DNA of 64,000 bases, taken from contig CAMPKC010000001.1 of assembly GCA_946887045.1 (NCBI GenBank), positions 62,001 through 126,000 of the forward strand. Reading direction: 5' to 3'. The position numbers and the translations under genes were made by a program. The DNA is from an uncultured Sphingobacteriaceae bacterium. GTDB taxonomy: Bacteria; Bacteroidota; Bacteroidia; Sphingobacteriales; Sphingobacteriaceae. Position 1 is the stretch's first letter. Every line of letters begins with the position of its first letter. A model generated the notes under the pieces. It had not been told where the DNA came from. It ran no database searches and was given only the letters and a program-made list of their open reading frames with translations. Positions 18,088 to 25,872 of this stretch are shown in pieces.

Positions 18088-19935
18088 TTAATATGCCGAA
18101 GTTTTGAATGATTTTATATAAAATACAGCTTCCGGAACCGGTGTGCCGGGATTTTCTAAATCGTATGTTTGGTCAGTCGGAGTGTCAGCATCCGGAAAAC
18201 GGCGAACATCGCCTGTTCTGAAAACTACCCTCTCGAATGATGCAACCGGTGCAAACTGAATCTTTGCACCCTTACTTTCTCCATTTACAAATACATTGTA
18301 AATCCGCTTATCGCGATCAAGTTCTATCCTGATATTGTATTGCTTTCCGGCTTCATATTTCATAATACCGGAGTTACGATAACCTACTTTTGCCTGAAAC
18401 TGCGCCTGATCATCGAAAATTAGACGAGACGCTGCAATGCCTTTCGCATCGGTAAATTCTATCTGAAGGGTTCCTTTATCGCTTTGCGAAGGAATGATTG
18501 AGAACTCCACTGCTACTTTTTTAGACTCAGGGATCACACGTTCTGCTCTGGCATAATCGTATTTATCTTTATCCCGCAAAGTTAAAGCATTGGTACCATC
18601 AGAAGCTTTTTCAATTTTTACAGAAGCCCAAAGCGGACTATAAACATTCCACAATTTAAGATCAGACAGCTTGTTGAATTGACTAAAGTTCTCATTTGCA
18701 TGTGCATTAACTTTTGAAGTTACCGGCACCGGTACGCCGGCCACCCACATGTCCTCTTTGTTCATGCTGTAGGTAAGCCACATTTTTCCATCCGGGGGAT
18801 TTCCGTTACCTTCTAAAATTCCGCGAACGTACTGCGGTCCGTAAGATTTATAATTACCGCCATAACGCATCGGAGAAATCTCGCCGTTGACCAACAAAAG
18901 ATCCTTATAATCTAAACCATTGTCGCTGGTAGAAACCGCTAAAGGCCATCTAAATTCTGATGGATTGTAAACGGTAGCATAACGGCCGTCGGATGTTTTT
19001 TGTCCCCAGATTTTCGCATTGCTATTTACAAATCCCGGCGCACGTAAAGGATCGTATTTCCATGATTTACCACCGTTATCGCTTATAGAAGTTAAGGCAT
19101 GTTTCCATAAACCAACTACACGTCCATCTTTTAAATGATAATAACTAAATGCTTTAACAGGGCGTTTATATGGAATCAAAGGATCGTTTCTGTCAGCCTC
19201 TTCTACCATTTGCTGCATCATTAATGGATCCGATAAAATCTCTTTACAGGCTTTTACAAATGCTTTGTCTTTGCTTTTTGTATAAAATGGATACTGTGAT
19301 TTTTTGGGATTCCAGGTTGAATTATGACGAAGAAAATAAATCGGTCCATACGATCCGTCTTTCCTGATCTCACGTACGACCCTTCCAATTCCCTTGCCGT
19401 CATTTGGATCATCCTTTGCATCCATGGCAATGCCGTAATAGGCCAATGCCAATAAGCGATTTTTTTTAGACACATAAAAACCAACACGCTGATGCATAGT
19501 AGCATACAAATCTTTAGCTACGCCTGGATATCCTTCTTTTTTCCAGCCATCAGGTATTTTATATGGAGGGAAAAGAATAGCCGGTTTGGACCAGTTATAG
19601 CCATCTTTTGAAGTATGCAGTAAAGTCTGGCTTGGCGGGATATGTTCGCCGACAGGATCGCTCAGGTATTCAAGATAAAAAGTATTATTCCAGTATGCCA
19701 GCATCGGGGCGTGGTTATACGTCCAGCTAAAGCCATCTGCCAGTTCAGGGTGCTCGCGGTTTGCCCTGAAAACCTGGACATTGTGCACCCCAACCGCCGG
19801 ACTCAATTGCCCGTGATGGTAATCTACGTTAGAAAGAGTTGTACCTGTATATCTAACTGTATCCTGCGCCTGGAGCTTTGTTAAGCTGAGCGCAGCAAGA
19901 AAAATTAAACTTATGTTATGTTTTAAATACATCAT
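18088..19935 (-). CDS. Secreted sialidase-like propeller with C-terminal concanavalin-like domain
   Basis: A 615-residue protein (ATG at 19935, alternative ATG one codon in) with a signal peptide ending near LQAQ. Residues about 60-400 look like a beta-propeller of the BNR type: HTSKDGYNW, SISDNGGKSWKYD, VSTSDNGLDYKD. Residues about 430-610 look like a laminin-G/concanavalin jelly roll (VEFSIIPSQSDKGTLQIEF, YNIRIELDRDKRIYNVFVNG). No catalytic signature that I can name is visible, so the reaction is unknown. Context between a GH43 enzyme and an acetylesterase supports an exo-acting pectin side-chain hydrolase or lyase. The start overlaps the GH43 stop by 1 bp. Confidence 0.7.
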   Translation of the reverse strand: MMYLKHNISLIFLAALSLTKLQAQDTVRYTGTTLSNVDYHHGQLSPAVGVHNVQVFRANREHPELADGFSWTYNHAPMLAYWNNTFYLEYLSDPVGEHIPPSQTLLHTSKDGYNWSKPAILFPPYKIPDGWKKEGYPGVAKDLYATMHQRVGFYVSKKNRLLALAYYGIAMDAKDDPNDGKGIGRVVREIRKDGSYGPIYFLRHNSTWNPKKSQYPFYTKSKDKAFVKACKEILSDPLMMQQMVEEADRNDPLIPYKRPVKAFSYYHLKDGRVVGLWKHALTSISDNGGKSWKYDPLRAPGFVNSNAKIWGQKTSDGRYATVYNPSEFRWPLAVSTSDNGLDYKDLLLVNGEISPMRYGGNYKSYGPQYVRGILEGNGNPPDGKMWLTYSMNKEDMWVAGVPVPVTSKVNAHANENFSQFNKLSDLKLWNVYSPLWASVKIEKASDGTNALTLRDKDKYDYARAERVIPESKKVAVEFSIIPSQSDKGTLQIEFTDAKGIAASRLIFDDQAQFQAKVGYRNSGIMKYEAGKQYNIRIELDRDKRIYNVFVNGESKGAKIQFAPVASFERVVFRTGDVRRFPDADTPTDQTYDLENPGTPVPEAVFYIKSFKTSAY

Positions 19936-20903
19936 TACTTATTCACCTTTGCTGTATCAATTCCAGCAGTTCTCTGCAATCCCTTTAAAATTCTGGTATT
20001 TGCCTTAAATATAGTTCCGTGCTTATGTCCTACCGGTATGCTGGTTTCCTTAGAAGCATCGGTAAAGGTTTTGAAATCGCGGGTTTTTACACTGCCGTAT
20101 TTTTTATCCCGATAAGAATCAAAATAGATAAGATACTCATCTCCTACTTTAGCAACGGATGGACCTTCTGTAAAATTATCTGTGAAAGGCTCCGAAACAT
20201 TGGTATACGGGCCAATCGCGGTTTTACCAAAGGCGACTTTTATATTCCTCATCGGGCGAGTATTATCTTTCAAAACCAACACAAAATCATTTGCCTTTCT
20301 TTTTACAATAACCGCATCAATCACGCTAAACTCAGGATCGATAAAAAGCTTTATCGGACTGAAAGTCTTAAAATCCTTAGTGGTTGTATAATACATCCGG
20401 TGGTTATTCTCTTCTTCTTCCAGTTTTTTCGGAAAACGGAAAGGAATTGTAGAAGCCCATATCATTATAAACTGCTTGTTATCTTCATCATAAAATAACT
20501 CAGGAGCCCAAACATTCACAGTTGTCGGCTCATGCTCCATTACCGGGATAAACTTTTGCTCAGACCAGTTAATAAGATCTTTTGAAGATGCGTAGCCGAA
20601 ACCTTTATCACCTTTCCAGCTGCTTGTCCAAACTAAGTGAAAAATCCCGTCAGGTCCTTTTACGATGGATGGGTCGCGCATTACTTTTTGATTACCAATC
20701 TCGGGCTTTAAAAAAACTTTGTTCAGGTCGTTCCATTTATAGCCGTCGTAACTGTATAAAAAGCGCAAGCCTTGATCTGCCGGCTCGTGAAAAGAAGAGA
20801 ACATGTATACTTCTTTTGAGCAGGAGGCGAGAACAAGCACAATCAGCAGAGCAAACAGTTTTGTAACGATGAGTGATGAATGATGAGTGATGAATGACTT
20901 CAT
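19935..20903 (-). CDS. GH43-family lipoprotein glycosidase
   Basis: A 322-residue five-bladed propeller lipoprotein; the lipobox is LASC with Cys28. GH43 catalytic residues are all visible: Asp77 (MRDPSIV), Asp196 (SVIDAVIV) and Glu246 (TEGPSVAKV), with NVWAPELFYDEDN as an extra family landmark. It probably acts as an exo alpha-L-arabinofuranosidase or beta-galactosidase/xylosidase on pectin side chains. The first 13 residues are unusual: the codons for FITHHSSLIV are made of the 14-bp tandem repeat at 20868-20895, so the n-region was extended when the adjacent repeat-flanked gene arrived. A shorter start cannot be excluded, but no in-frame ATG precedes the hydrophobic core. Confidence 0.85.
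   Translation of the reverse strand: MKSFITHHSSLIVTKLFALLIVLVLASCSKEVYMFSSFHEPADQGLRFLYSYDGYKWNDLNKVFLKPEIGNQKVMRDPSIVKGPDGIFHLVWTSSWKGDKGFGYASSKDLINWSEQKFIPVMEHEPTTVNVWAPELFYDEDNKQFIMIWASTIPFRFPKKLEEEENNHRMYYTTTKDFKTFSPIKLFIDPEFSVIDAVIVKRKANDFVLVLKDNTRPMRNIKVAFGKTAIGPYTNVSEPFTDNFTEGPSVAKVGDEYLIYFDSYRDKKYGSVKTRDFKTFTDASKETSIPVGHKHGTIFKANTRILKGLQRTAGIDTAKVNK
20868..20895. repeat. Two tandem copies of GATGAGTGATGAAT
   Basis: Exact 14-bp repeats at 20868-20881 and 20882-20895 lie at the left side of the four-helix-bundle gene and inside the 5' coding end of the GH43 gene. An inverted 13-bp copy (ATTCATCACTCAT) is at 21288-21300 on the other side. Together they bracket the four-helix-bundle gene. 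Confidence 0.8.
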
Positions 20904-20908
20904 TATGG

Positions 20909-21286
20909 CTAGGATTTTGTATTCTTTGAATAGCGCTCCTTCGTTGTTAAAATGGAGCTTCTTATAATTCTTAAAATCTCATTTGCGTCTCCGCCTATTG
21001 ACTGGTATTCACTGTCGACTATAAATGATGAATGAAAAAGAAGTTCTATCCAATAAATAGCTTCATCGCATTCTTTCTGTGCAATGGCTAGTTTATGAAT
21101 GAAATCAGCTTTACTTTCCGCATTTTGAGCTTCGCGAATTAATGCACCAACAGCCGTTCCACTCCTTAGTAATTGCTTGCTTAGTACATATTCTTTCTTT
21201 TCCTCAATCAAATACTTATATAACTTCACTATTCGAATAGCAAAAGCAAAACTCTTATCCTTTAATACATTTTTAGATCCATTCAT
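20909..21286 (-). CDS. Four helix bundle protein (23S rRNA intervening-sequence protein family)
   Basis: A 125-residue protein of the four-helix-bundle/TIGR02436 type: FAFAIRIVKLYKYLIEEKKEY, LSKQLLRSGTAVGALIREAQ, ADFIHKLAIAQKECDEAIYW. Members occur inside 23S rRNA intervening sequences and, in Bacteroidota, scattered singly in genomes with short flanking repeats. It has no obvious link to pectin use and no signal peptide, unlike its neighbours. It is embedded in the operon (gaps 5 and 23 bp) and flanked by inverted copies of ATGAGTGATGAAT, which suggests it came in as a small mobile unit. Function is unknown. Confidence 0.9.
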   Translation of the reverse strand: MNGSKNVLKDKSFAFAIRIVKLYKYLIEEKKEYVLSKQLLRSGTAVGALIREAQNAESKADFIHKLAIAQKECDEAIYWIELLFHSSFIVDSEYQSIGGDANEILRIIRSSILTTKERYSKNTKS

Positions 21287-21287
21287 A

Positions 21288-21300
21288 ATTCATCACTCAT
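21288..21300. repeat. Inverted 13-bp copy of the 20868 repeat
   Basis: ATTCATCACTCAT at 21288-21300 is the exact reverse complement of 13 bases of the repeat at 20868-20895. It overlaps the region just upstream of the four-helix-bundle start codon, and similar degenerate ATAATTC/AAATCATAAT sequence surrounds it. Confidence 0.75.
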
Positions 21301-21309
21301 AAATCATAA

Positions 21310-22716
21310 TTAAACCGCATCCAAAATCAACACCCAATCATTGCCTTCTTTTTCTTCACCGGGAGGATTAAACTCCTTCGTTCCATTATTATCGAACTCC
21401 CCTATTTCAGAAATTTTACCATCACGCGGATTGAACCATGAAGCCTTAACTTTCTCGCCTTCAATCTTTCCTAAATTCACATTGATATTTCTACCAGTGT
21501 AAGTGTAGACGAAAGCATAATTTTTACCTCTCGTAGCTAGCAGTCTGTTGTATCTTTCACCGTTCTGTCCTCCGATTAGCGATTGATCAGGAACTCTTTC
21601 AAGATATGGACGAGAGAGCATCAAATTTTTTAAATGGATCATTTGACTTGCGCCCGGAGCATTTATTGCCGATGTCCATAATTCTTTCGAACCATAAGCA
21701 CTCTTTTTATCAGACGGCAGGTGCATCTGCATTACAGAATTATGTCCGTAGGTATAACCAAACGCGCCAGAAAATACTGACCAGTAACCATATCTTCTAA
21801 CGGCACTATCGTCCCATCTAACTTCTGTGGTGTCATGCAATCCTTGCGGGATAGCTTCGTAAGAGGGTTCGCCATCAATTGTGGGCTTAACCGGACTAAG
21901 AGCATAATCATAATCCATAAACTTCCAGTTATCCTCACCAAAATGACGTTTCTCTTTAGCTGAAGTATCCTGATCGTATCTTCTGTGACCCGACTGAACC
22001 ATATTAAAGTCTAACCAGTCTTCATTGTGAAACCATTCTGAAGAGGCCGTTCTTCCACGAGGATGAAAAGTCATTAAATGTGCAGAATCCACTTGTTTGA
22101 TGGTGCTTCCGATAGTTCTCCAAACCGCAATTGAATCACTACCGGGGATGTCACCACCATTTAACCAAATAATGTTTTTACGATCTTTATACCTGTTTGC
22201 CAAAAACTCAGAATACGACTTTGCCTGTTGCTGATTAACATGACCAGCTTTAACATTCGATCCCCAAACCGGAACCAGAGCCATGTAAATTCCCTTTTCG
22301 GCAGCTTTATCAATAATATAATCTACATGATCCCAGAAATCATATTGAACTGAATCAGTAAAAGAATTTCCGGGCGTTAGATTAGGTTTTGAAACATCTA
22401 AATTTATTAATGCAGAGTCGCCATAGATATTTACCGAATTAGGCACATCGTGCAATACCATTGCCTGGATTACATTAAACCCCTTTTTTGCTCTGTTTTC
22501 AAGATAAAGATCTGCGTCTTCCCGCTTTAATTTATTGAACAATAACCAACCTGTATCGCCCAACCAGAAAAAAGGTTCCCCATCTGCGGTAACAAGATAA
22601 CGACCGTTTTCAGAAACTTTTAAGGATTGCAAGCCTGTAGATGTACTTTCTTTTTGAGCGTTGCAAGCGATTAAAATGATAGCAAGAAATGATATAAAGC
22701 CTAAAAATCTATTCAT
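21310..22716 (-). CDS. GH140-like (DUF4038) lipoprotein, possible apiosidase
   Basis: A 468-residue lipoprotein (lipobox with Cys18, LIAC). It carries a DUF4038 TIM barrel (residues about 38-370: GRYLVTADGEPFFWLGDTGW, GFNVIQAMVLHD) and a C-terminal collagen-binding-like beta domain (NLGKIEGEKVKASWFNPRDG). Likely catalytic acids are Asp189 in GGDIPGSD and Glu283 in IDGEPSYE. The characterised GH140 member removes apiose from rhamnogalacturonan II side chains, and the rest of this locus is compatible with that polymer. DUF4038 proteins are diverse, so apiosidase activity is a reasonable guess rather than a firm call. Confidence 0.82.
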   Translation of the reverse strand: MNRFLGFISFLAIILIACNAQKESTSTGLQSLKVSENGRYLVTADGEPFFWLGDTGWLLFNKLKREDADLYLENRAKKGFNVIQAMVLHDVPNSVNIYGDSALINLDVSKPNLTPGNSFTDSVQYDFWDHVDYIIDKAAEKGIYMALVPVWGSNVKAGHVNQQQAKSYSEFLANRYKDRKNIIWLNGGDIPGSDSIAVWRTIGSTIKQVDSAHLMTFHPRGRTASSEWFHNEDWLDFNMVQSGHRRYDQDTSAKEKRHFGEDNWKFMDYDYALSPVKPTIDGEPSYEAIPQGLHDTTEVRWDDSAVRRYGYWSVFSGAFGYTYGHNSVMQMHLPSDKKSAYGSKELWTSAINAPGASQMIHLKNLMLSRPYLERVPDQSLIGGQNGERYNRLLATRGKNYAFVYTYTGRNINVNLGKIEGEKVKASWFNPRDGKISEIGEFDNNGTKEFNPPGEEKEGNDWVLILDAV

Positions 22717-22717
22717 G

Positions 22718-25700
22718 TTATATTTTTTTTATCCATAGTACTTCAGGACCGGAAGAAGAATTTTTTAAACTAATTGAATTACCACCCTTTACGGTTTCTT
22801 CAGCTTTTAACTGAGCACCGTTTCGGGGATTAATATGATATACTCTGAAAGTCCCCTTTGCAGCACTTAAATCCAGTTGAACTGCATTTGATGAAGCATT
22901 ATAAATAACATAAGACTGCCCGCCGTTTGACAGCATAAGCTGATTTTCGGGCGAGCCTGCTAGTGGCAATACTTTCATCAAGGCAAGGTCCTTTAACAGG
23001 CCTTCGGGTGCGTCAGTAATATTTGGCAAAGAACCACCAGCCATCAATATGGCCCAACCATTGCTATCAAATCCATCGCCCGAGTAAGTCACTGCTTTTT
23101 CAGGGAACTTCTGGCGATATTCTGCAACGGCCCGGTAAACCTGCTGGAAAGAACTTGCCTTAGGTTTCAATAAACGGGCATGCTGGCGCGGAGCGAGATT
23201 TTGTCCGCCTTTCGGCTCGTATGTTGTTCCGTCGGCCTGATAATGCCAATATTTAATGTCGATTATGTCTACAACTGATGCACGGTCTTTATCAGCAAGA
23301 ATCGCATCCTGCACATCTTTCGTCGTGCTTAAGCTAATCAGCGCTTTTTTACCAGTTTCTTTCTCCCATTCCTTGATGGTGTCCAGCCAAAATTGAACAA
23401 AATGAAGCGGGCCGGTGTACTCGGCACTAACTGACTGAATTACTCCATTATTTGCAGCGAAATTGTCGAGGCACTTTTTAATGTAAGCCTTATGCAATTC
23501 TCTCCTTACGGGATGATTGATATCGTAGAATTGATCCGCCATAAAGATCCTCTTGTCGCCGGCGTAGGGAACAGGTTCCGGGAAACCGGTGTTGTTAATG
23601 TTATTAGCCGGACGCCATGGGAAATCCGCGTAATGCGCACCTGCTTCAATAATATTATGCTGGAAGTAATTCTGATGGATTAAAACCAGACCTTTCTGGT
23701 CTGCTAAATCAGCAAATGCTTTCAGTCTGTTCCAATACCAATTATTGTATTTCGTAAGATCATATTTGCTTAAACCATCCCATGCTAATCCTTGTCCGCT
23801 GCGGGCGAAAGGTAACTCGTAAAAAGGAGGCCAAACCTCTCCGTCCATCCTTCGAACACGTTCGTGATCATCACGACGGCGATCGTACCATAAGCCGTAA
23901 TTGTGGTCGAAAGCGACAATATTATCCAGCTTTAAGCTGTCGGTCATAGCATCCAGATCATCCGTTAAGCCTTTTCCAATTTTACCGGGAACAAAGCGGG
24001 TGACATGCGGCTTTGTATTTGCCAATGCATATCGGCGTGAACTTCCGCTCCACCATTGAATATCTCTCTTTTTCCCCGTCAGTAGTGTATTTCCACGAAC
24101 AAGAATGCCGTTTTGAATGTGAAATTCTTCAGCCTTCGCTGGAGTAATAATTCTTTTAAGGCCTATTTGATCGATGGTTTTAATCCCCTTTGCAATTATC
24201 GAAATGGGATTACGGGATGGAGCTTCATCAATAAAATCAGACAATAAAGGTGCTGGTGAAACTGCTTTCGCTGTCAGTGCCATGGCAACTTCTACAGGCG
24301 GACTGCTCGAGGCTTCTGTGTCAATATTTAATAACTGAATACGAGATTGCACCCTCTCACCCAGCCTGTCCTTTAACTGAGCATAGTATAAACTTCTTGG
24401 CTTGATCTGCTCATTAGACATCGCCCAATAGCCATTGCCATCAAATTGCGCCCAGGTGCCGAAAGCCCAGTTTTGAGCAGTAGGCGGAGCGAAATTATTA
24501 ACCTTACTTGCAGAGCATTGCCAGAAAACACTGTTTGCCGCTGTCCAGCCTGCACCCTGCCCGTCGTGTCCACGATTTATAAAGCTTAAAGCATGTCCGT
24601 CGACATTTACGATATCAAATAACACACCCGAGGCCCAGCTGTCAATAGCACCCGAGAAACTGTAAGGCAAGCGTGATTCACATTGTACAAAAGCATTCGG
24701 ACCAGCAGCACAAAATCCAACAGCAAAATCGTGATATCCGCTTTCTGCATACAAACGCTGAAAAAGAGTTTGCTGACCATTTGTTAAAAAGGAGTATCTT
24801 CTCTGTCCGCCGATTTCAGAAACAGGCTCAAGAGATTTACAATCTTCAACTGTAATACGTTTCGCAGTTTCCTGAACAAATACCGCCGAACCTGCAAAAT
24901 GCCGGAACTCTACTTGTCTAACCCATGCATCAGCTATATTTTCAAAAGAAATTGCCATCCAGCGATGGTCTTCATCTTTGAGATTAGCAGAATTATAAGT
25001 GGATTGAAGCTGAATATTCTCTATGCCTGAATTTGAAATACGACCTGGCCAGGTATATTTAGCCACAATCCCACCGCCATAAGCAGTATCTAAAGCAGTT
25101 GTAATCGGTGCATCTATGCTTATAACCGAACCGTTTACCGATGTAATTTTTCTATCCCAGAAAATATCCCGTTGACCCGGTTTCCATCCTAAATAAGTTT
25201 CGCCACCTCCAAAATGGGCTGCGCCCAGTCGGTCAATCCACGCCTTTGTGGAAGGACGGCGAATTTGGATCAGATCTCCAACCTTGAAACTCTGAGCGTT
25301 TGATACACTGAATTTTAAAGCGTTTACAGGAACATAGCCATTTGAAATTTTCACTTCCGGCGATAACTTTTTATCATTCTTTCCGGCGATTGTGATTAGC
25401 GTTTCCCTGCTGGAACCAGCTCCTAAAATAACAGTCCCGCCTTTAGCCGCTCCGCTACCCCGAAGCACCACACCAGAAGCATTAATTTTCAAGGCACCTT
25501 CAACCAAAAAAACTCCTTTGTCCAATAAAACGGCTCCTCTGAACCCAGTTTTATCAAGAGGTAAAGAAGACACATAATTTATCGCAGACTGAATTCTTAA
25601 GGTAGCATCACCAGTTTTATACGGAACCCTTACCTTAACAGGTACATTTGGAATTGCTTCTTCGCCCGCTTTGTATCCTGCGAAAGAAAAATCAGGAATA

Positions 25701-25864
25701 CGATCGCCGTTAACGTCAGGCTGATAAACAAGTTTGCCATTCTGAAACGAGATTGGCTCAACTGGTTTTACTTGATTTTGAGCCAGTACACCCTGCGCAA
25801 AAGCAAGCATACCAAGCAGAAAGACTGTCCTGAAATTATATATATGACTTAAACTAATTCTCAT
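22718..25864 (-). CDS. Two-part secreted protein: beta-helix (pectate-lyase fold) plus TIM-barrel (DUF6298-like)
   Basis: A 1048-residue protein. The ATG at 25864 is used; the reading frame can be extended only to a TTG that overlaps the upstream stop. A signal peptide (FRTVFLLGMLAFAQGVLAQ) is followed by a right-handed parallel beta-helix at about 60-530 (TGFRGAVLLDKGVFLVEG, ASGVVLRGSGAAKGGTVILG, QVEFRHFAGSAVFVQETAK). Residues about 590-950 look like a TIM barrel (NNWYWNRLKAFADLADQKGL, QSVSAEYTGPLHFVQFWLD, VVDIIDIKYWHY), with a short C-terminal beta sandwich. I relate the C-terminal half to DUF6298 from memory. It could be a bifunctional lyase/hydrolase. No activity can be assigned securely. 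Confidence 0.75.
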   Translation of the reverse strand: MRISLSHIYNFRTVFLLGMLAFAQGVLAQNQVKPVEPISFQNGKLVYQPDVNGDRIPDFSFAGYKAGEEAIPNVPVKVRVPYKTGDATLRIQSAINYVSSLPLDKTGFRGAVLLDKGVFLVEGALKINASGVVLRGSGAAKGGTVILGAGSSRETLITIAGKNDKKLSPEVKISNGYVPVNALKFSVSNAQSFKVGDLIQIRRPSTKAWIDRLGAAHFGGGETYLGWKPGQRDIFWDRKITSVNGSVISIDAPITTALDTAYGGGIVAKYTWPGRISNSGIENIQLQSTYNSANLKDEDHRWMAISFENIADAWVRQVEFRHFAGSAVFVQETAKRITVEDCKSLEPVSEIGGQRRYSFLTNGQQTLFQRLYAESGYHDFAVGFCAAGPNAFVQCESRLPYSFSGAIDSWASGVLFDIVNVDGHALSFINRGHDGQGAGWTAANSVFWQCSASKVNNFAPPTAQNWAFGTWAQFDGNGYWAMSNEQIKPRSLYYAQLKDRLGERVQSRIQLLNIDTEASSSPPVEVAMALTAKAVSPAPLLSDFIDEAPSRNPISIIAKGIKTIDQIGLKRIITPAKAEEFHIQNGILVRGNTLLTGKKRDIQWWSGSSRRYALANTKPHVTRFVPGKIGKGLTDDLDAMTDSLKLDNIVAFDHNYGLWYDRRRDDHERVRRMDGEVWPPFYELPFARSGQGLAWDGLSKYDLTKYNNWYWNRLKAFADLADQKGLVLIHQNYFQHNIIEAGAHYADFPWRPANNINNTGFPEPVPYAGDKRIFMADQFYDINHPVRRELHKAYIKKCLDNFAANNGVIQSVSAEYTGPLHFVQFWLDTIKEWEKETGKKALISLSTTKDVQDAILADKDRASVVDIIDIKYWHYQADGTTYEPKGGQNLAPRQHARLLKPKASSFQQVYRAVAEYRQKFPEKAVTYSGDGFDSNGWAILMAGGSLPNITDAPEGLLKDLALMKVLPLAGSPENQLMLSNGGQSYVIYNASSNAVQLDLSAAKGTFRVYHINPRNGAQLKAEETVKGGNSISLKNSSSGPEVLWIKKI

Positions 25865-25872
25865 TCGCAAAA

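Noticed and set aside
20019..20498. A 159-codon plus-strand open frame
   Set aside because: It lies antisense inside the well-supported GH43 gene, has no family resemblance and no promoter; it is a reading-frame shadow.
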